Source of the DNA: Youngiibacter multivorans
GTDB lineage: Bacteria > Bacillota > Clostridia > Clostridiales > Clostridiaceae
Length of the DNA: 64,000 bases
Reading direction: 5' to 3'
Assembly: GCF_017873395.1 (NCBI RefSeq)
Contig: NZ_JAGGKC010000001.1
Coordinates: forward strand, 248,001-312,000
Both the position numbers and the translations under genes were made by a program. Shown here piece after piece: positions 61,041-64,000 of the stretch; the stretch's first letter is position 1, and each line of letters begins with the position of its first letter. Below the pieces are notes generated by a model that saw only the letters and a program-made list of their open reading frames with translations, did not search any database and was not told the DNA's origin.

Positions 61041-62960
61041 ATGAAGACCTATTATATCACTACCCCTATCTATTACCCTTCTGCAAACCTGCACATAGGA
61101 AATACCTATACTACGGTTGCAGCAGATGCCCTTGCCAGATACAAGAGGAAAGCAGGCTTTGATGTCATGTTCCTTACGGGATCAGATGAGCACGGCCAGA
61201 AGATACAGAGGATCGCTGAGGAAAAGGGCGTAAAGCCCATAGAGTACGTAGACGGAATAGTCGAAGGCATCAAGGACCTGTGGAAGCTCATGAACATAAG
61301 CTACGACAAGTTCATTAGGACAACTGACGATTACCATATCAAGGCTGTCCAGGACATATTCACGAAGCTGTATGACAAGGGCGACATCTACAAGAGCGTT
61401 TATGAGGGCTGGTACTGTACTCCTGATGAAGCATTCTGGACTGATACACAGATTGTAGACGGAAAGTGCCCTGATTGCGGAAGACCGGTTGAAAAGGCGA
61501 AGGAAGAGGCATACTTCTTCAAGATGAGCAAGTACGCTGACAGGCTGATCAGGCATATAGAAGATAACCCTGAGTTCATCCAGCCTGAATCAAGAAAGAA
61601 CGAGATGCTGAACAACTTCCTAAAGCCAGGCCTTCAGGATCTTTGCGTTTCAAGGACCAGCTTCGACTGGGGAATACCGGTGTCCTTTGACAAGGAGCAC
61701 GTTGTCTATGTATGGATCGATGCTCTGTCAAACTACATTACAGCTCTGGGATACGGCTCTGAAAATGAAGAAAACTACAAAAAATACTGGCCTGCGGACG
61801 TCCATCTTATTGGAAAGGATATCCTGAGGTTCCATACGATTTACTGGCCGATCATGCTCATGGCTCTTGATGTTGAGCTTCCGAAGCAGGTATTCGGGCA
61901 CGGCTGGCTGCTTGTTGACGGCGGCAAGATGTCAAAGTCAAAGGGCAATGTGGTAGATCCAGTCGTTCTTGTAGAGCACTTCGGAGTGGATCCTGTGAGA
62001 TACTTCCTTTTGAGGGAAATACCATTTGGAAATGACGGGCTCTTCAACAATGAGACGTTCATAAAGAAGACCAACGCCGACCTTGCGAACGACCTCGGCA
62101 ACCTCCTTTCGAGGACTGTGGCCATGGTTTCGAAATATTTTGGAGGAACGATACCTTCAGGGTCGTTCACTGGCGATTTCGACGACGAGCTGAAGACGCT
62201 GGCACTTTCCACACCAGGGCTTGTTGAGGAATCGATAGGAAACCTCAGGATACCTGAAGCGCTTGGTCACATTTGGACACTCATCGGAAGGGCCAACAAG
62301 TATATCGATGAGACAACTCCATGGATACTGGCAAGAGATGAGGAGAAGAAGGACAGGCTTGGAACCATACTGTATAACCTTCTTGAAGCGCTGAGGTTCT
62401 CGGCTGCCCTTGTGGAGCCTTTCCTGCCTGATACTGCCGAGAGGATAAGGGAGCAGATCAATGCTGATGACTTAACCTTCGAAAGCCTGTCTGCCTTCAA
62501 CGGAACGAAGGAAGGAAGCAGCGTAAGGCCCGGGAATGTGATATTCCCGAGAATCGACATGGAGATGAAGCTTGAAGAACTGGCAAAGCTCACTGCTAAG
62601 CCTGAAGAGAAGAAGCCTGAATTCAGGCCGCTCAAGGAAGAAATAACAATTGAAGATTTTGCGAAGCTTGACCTTAGGGTAGGCAGGATAATTTCAGCAG
62701 AGCCTGTTAAGGGAGCAAAGAAGCTTCTGAGGCTAAAGGTAGATATTGGCGGAATGGAGAAGCAGGTCATTTCAGGGATCGCAGAGCACAAGAAGCCGGA
62801 AGATCTTGTAGGCACCAACATAATACTTGTTGCTAACTTGAAACCTGCAAAGCTCAGGGGCGAACTGTCCGAAGGAATGATCCTTGCAGCGTCAACAGCT
62901 GATGGTAAGAACCTGTACATTGTGACATCAGAAGGCGAGCCTGGCACTGAAGTAAGATAA
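61041..62960 (+). CDS. metG: Methionyl-tRNA synthetase
   Basis: A 639-residue class I synthetase. LHIGN near residue 17 and KMSKSKGN near 296 are the class signatures; CPDCGRP is part of the zinc knuckle. The C-terminal 100 residues (from about 535) are a tRNA-binding domain of the EMAP-II type (IEDFAKLDLRVGRIISAE). The start has AAGGGAGG upstream. It is controlled by a T-box leader. Confidence 0.97.
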   Translation: MKTYYITTPIYYPSANLHIGNTYTTVAADALARYKRKAGFDVMFLTGSDEHGQKIQRIAEEKGVKPIEYVDGIVEGIKDLWKLMNISYDKFIRTTDDYHIKAVQDIFTKLYDKGDIYKSVYEGWYCTPDEAFWTDTQIVDGKCPDCGRPVEKAKEEAYFFKMSKYADRLIRHIEDNPEFIQPESRKNEMLNNFLKPGLQDLCVSRTSFDWGIPVSFDKEHVVYVWIDALSNYITALGYGSENEENYKKYWPADVHLIGKDILRFHTIYWPIMLMALDVELPKQVFGHGWLLVDGGKMSKSKGNVVDPVVLVEHFGVDPVRYFLLREIPFGNDGLFNNETFIKKTNADLANDLGNLLSRTVAMVSKYFGGTIPSGSFTGDFDDELKTLALSTPGLVEESIGNLRIPEALGHIWTLIGRANKYIDETTPWILARDEEKKDRLGTILYNLLEALRFSAALVEPFLPDTAERIREQINADDLTFESLSAFNGTKEGSSVRPGNVIFPRIDMEMKLEELAKLTAKPEEKKPEFRPLKEEITIEDFAKLDLRVGRIISAEPVKGAKKLLRLKVDIGGMEKQVISGIAEHKKPEDLVGTNIILVANLKPAKLRGELSEGMILAASTADGKNLYIVTSEGEPGTEVR

Positions 62961-63020
62961 ACTGCTCTGTACACCTGGGTGTCTGCCAGTTCTTTACTAG
63001 CTCTGGCTTTTGAACCCTGT

Positions 63021-63048
63021 TTTTAAGCATAATATTTTAAGCATAATA
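63021..63048. repeat. Tandem 14-base repeat
   Basis: TTTTAAGCATAATA occurs twice in a row. Confidence 0.85.
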
Positions 63049-63090
63049 AAGGAAGGAAATCGGTACGAATACCTGATTTCCTTCCTTTTA
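63048..63090 (+). terminator. Terminator of metG
   Basis: AAAGGAAGGAAATC pairs with GATTTCCTTCCTTT (14 bp) and T residues follow. Confidence 0.9.
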
Positions 63091-63197
63091 TCTGTTCAAC
63101 ACATAATTACCGATAATACTGCATTTATCCATGATGGTTACCCGCCTTGCTTATGGGTACTCATTTCAATCTTAATTCTCCAAGAATAGACTTAAAA

Positions 63198-63240
63198 GGT
63201 GACATAATCACAGCACACATAGAGGGTGACATAATCACAG
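63198..63240. repeat. Two direct copies of a 16-base sequence
   Basis: GGTGACATAATCACAG is found at 63198-63213 and 63225-63240. Multiple short direct repeats near an end are typical of some IS families (for example IS21), so these could be IS remains. Confidence 0.6.
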
Positions 63241-63518
63241 ACCAGGTCAATTGAAAAAGTAACTTCCACTTTGTCAAACAAAATTCCACTCATGTAAGAA
63301 TCTGGAATTTCTTTGATGTACATGGTTTTTTAGGCAGTTCACTTAATGATTTTTGGTTTCTGATGGAGTACAATGATGCTGACGGAAGCAATTATCCAGC
63401 CCTTTTTTGGGCATAGTAAACCAAGGGTGAGATTTTGCTGACTTTTTGAAAGAGTAAATTCCACCCCTCCTGGGACACTATGATTTAGTCAATCCGGATG
63501 GTGCCTCAAGTCAATTAG

Positions 63519-64000
63519 TTATTTTTTGAGAAGAGATGGGTGCAGGGTTACCTTATCGTGTGGGATAAGGACTGCACCCATCTTTTTTAGGATTTCCTCA
63601 CCGTATAGAGCAGCAAAAATCGCATAAGGAGTCTTGTCACCCAGGTTCGGCCGGCTATACGAGTTGATGTGGTTCATCATCAGGCTTATGTCTTCCTGGG
63701 TCAAGTTGTCCATGGGAGTGCCCTTTGGGATGATGCGCCTGATAAGTGTATGGTTGTTTTCTGCCGCTCCCTTCTGGTAGGAGGCCTGTGGATCGCAGTA
63801 GAAGACCATGGTCCTCTGATTGCCCTGCTGGTCCTTCTCAATAGCTGTAGGATTAGAGAACTCGCTGCCGTTGTCACCAAGTAGCACCTGGAACAATCTG
63901 CAGAAATCTTCAGGCTGCAGCTCTCCATACAACCCGTCGAAGATTTCAGTGACAGACCTGGATGTATTGGCATCCCTGATGAATGCGAGCATCAGCTGTG
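63519..64000 (-). CDS. IS30-family transposase, cut by window edge
   Basis: The C-terminal 160 residues of a DDE transposase. DNGSEFSNP holds the second catalytic aspartate and YQKGAAENNHTLIRRIIPKGT the glutamate, in the IS30 pattern. The C-terminus ends normally (LHPSLLKK). The frame is open beyond the edge, so the N-terminus and first aspartate lie outside the window. Confidence 0.88.
   Translation of the reverse strand, partial: QLMLAFIRDANTSRSVTEIFDGLYGELQPEDFCRLFQVLLGDNGSEFSNPTAIEKDQQGNQRTMVFYCDPQASYQKGAAENNHTLIRRIIPKGTPMDNLTQEDISLMMNHINSYSRPNLGDKTPYAIFAALYGEEILKKMGAVLIPHDKVTLHPSLLKK

Larger units (their letters stand above)
62961..63518. other. Repeat-rich non-coding stretch before IS30 transposase
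   Basis: No gene is seen in these 560 bases. It holds a 14-base tandem repeat, a strong terminator, a pair of 16-base direct repeats and several TTCCACT-like segments, which suggest remains of insertion sequences. Confidence 0.6.

Noticed and set aside
63198..63240. CRISPR array
   Set aside because: Only two 16-base repeats with an 11-base gap; no array and no cas genes.

Overview
The window comes from a low-to-moderate GC, Gram-positive, probably anaerobic member of the Bacillota, most likely class Clostridia. The evidence is gene content and signals: strong AGGAGG ribosome sites, frequent TTG starts, heavy use of AGG/AGA arginine codons, a Met T-box leader before metG, a PyrR-type attenuator before the pyr operon, a CcpA-like LacI regulator, an SDR-type threonine dehydrogenase with Kbl, a tungsten/molybdenum aldehyde oxidoreductase, and a flavinylated surface lipoprotein. 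Species cannot be fixed from the sequence.

Layout. 1-6.3 kb holds the C-terminal part of isoleucyl-tRNA synthetase, a CcpA-like regulator and four small housekeeping genes (ACT, GNAT, PgpA, EmrE/EamA-like). 6.4-15.0 kb is a more AT-rich catabolic cassette: a divergent PucR-type regulator, then an OFA-type MFS carrier, aldehyde:ferredoxin oxidoreductase, a MoaD/ThiS-like protein, a zinc alcohol dehydrogenase and a GPH-type symporter. A cre-like site and palindromes lie in the 720-bp control region. 15.2-20.3 kb has a MATE exporter, a two-component system, an FNR-like iron-sulfur regulator and small proteins. 20.4-31.9 kb is the most unusual part. An HNH protein is followed by a promoter, a structured leader RNA with terminator-like hairpins, and a 12-gene co-directional operon. 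That operon encodes three different clan-CD-type peptidases (caspase-like, CHAT, and a gingipain/C25-like enzyme without a signal peptide), an amidohydrolase, four proteins sharing one domain, a lysine-rich disordered protein and two TPR-like proteins.

31.9-37.7 kb (minus strand) carries a MATE exporter, an RlmI-like methyltransferase and a SWIM/SNF2 helicase. 38.1-45.9 kb carries kbl-tdh (threonine to glycine and acetyl-CoA), an ACT/PheB protein, a repeat-bearing membrane protein, and a folate operon folE-folP-folB-folK-HD followed by a Xaa-Pro peptidase. 46-49.4 kb (minus strand) has aspartokinase and an IscB-family RNA-guided nuclease element. The element appears to sit immediately upstream of a small membrane-anchored gene. 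49.5-51.8 kb carries the flavin lipoprotein with a recent internal duplication and tRNA-Ala(GGC).

51.9-60.7 kb is a nearly complete pyrimidine operon pyrC-carA-carB-pyrK-pyrD-pyrF-pyrE under PyrR-type attenuation; pyrB and pyrR are not in the window. metG follows under T-box control. The window ends in a partial IS30-family transposase and repeat-rich non-coding DNA. The best candidate for an undescribed system is the peptidase operon at 21.3-31.9 kb with its leader RNA.
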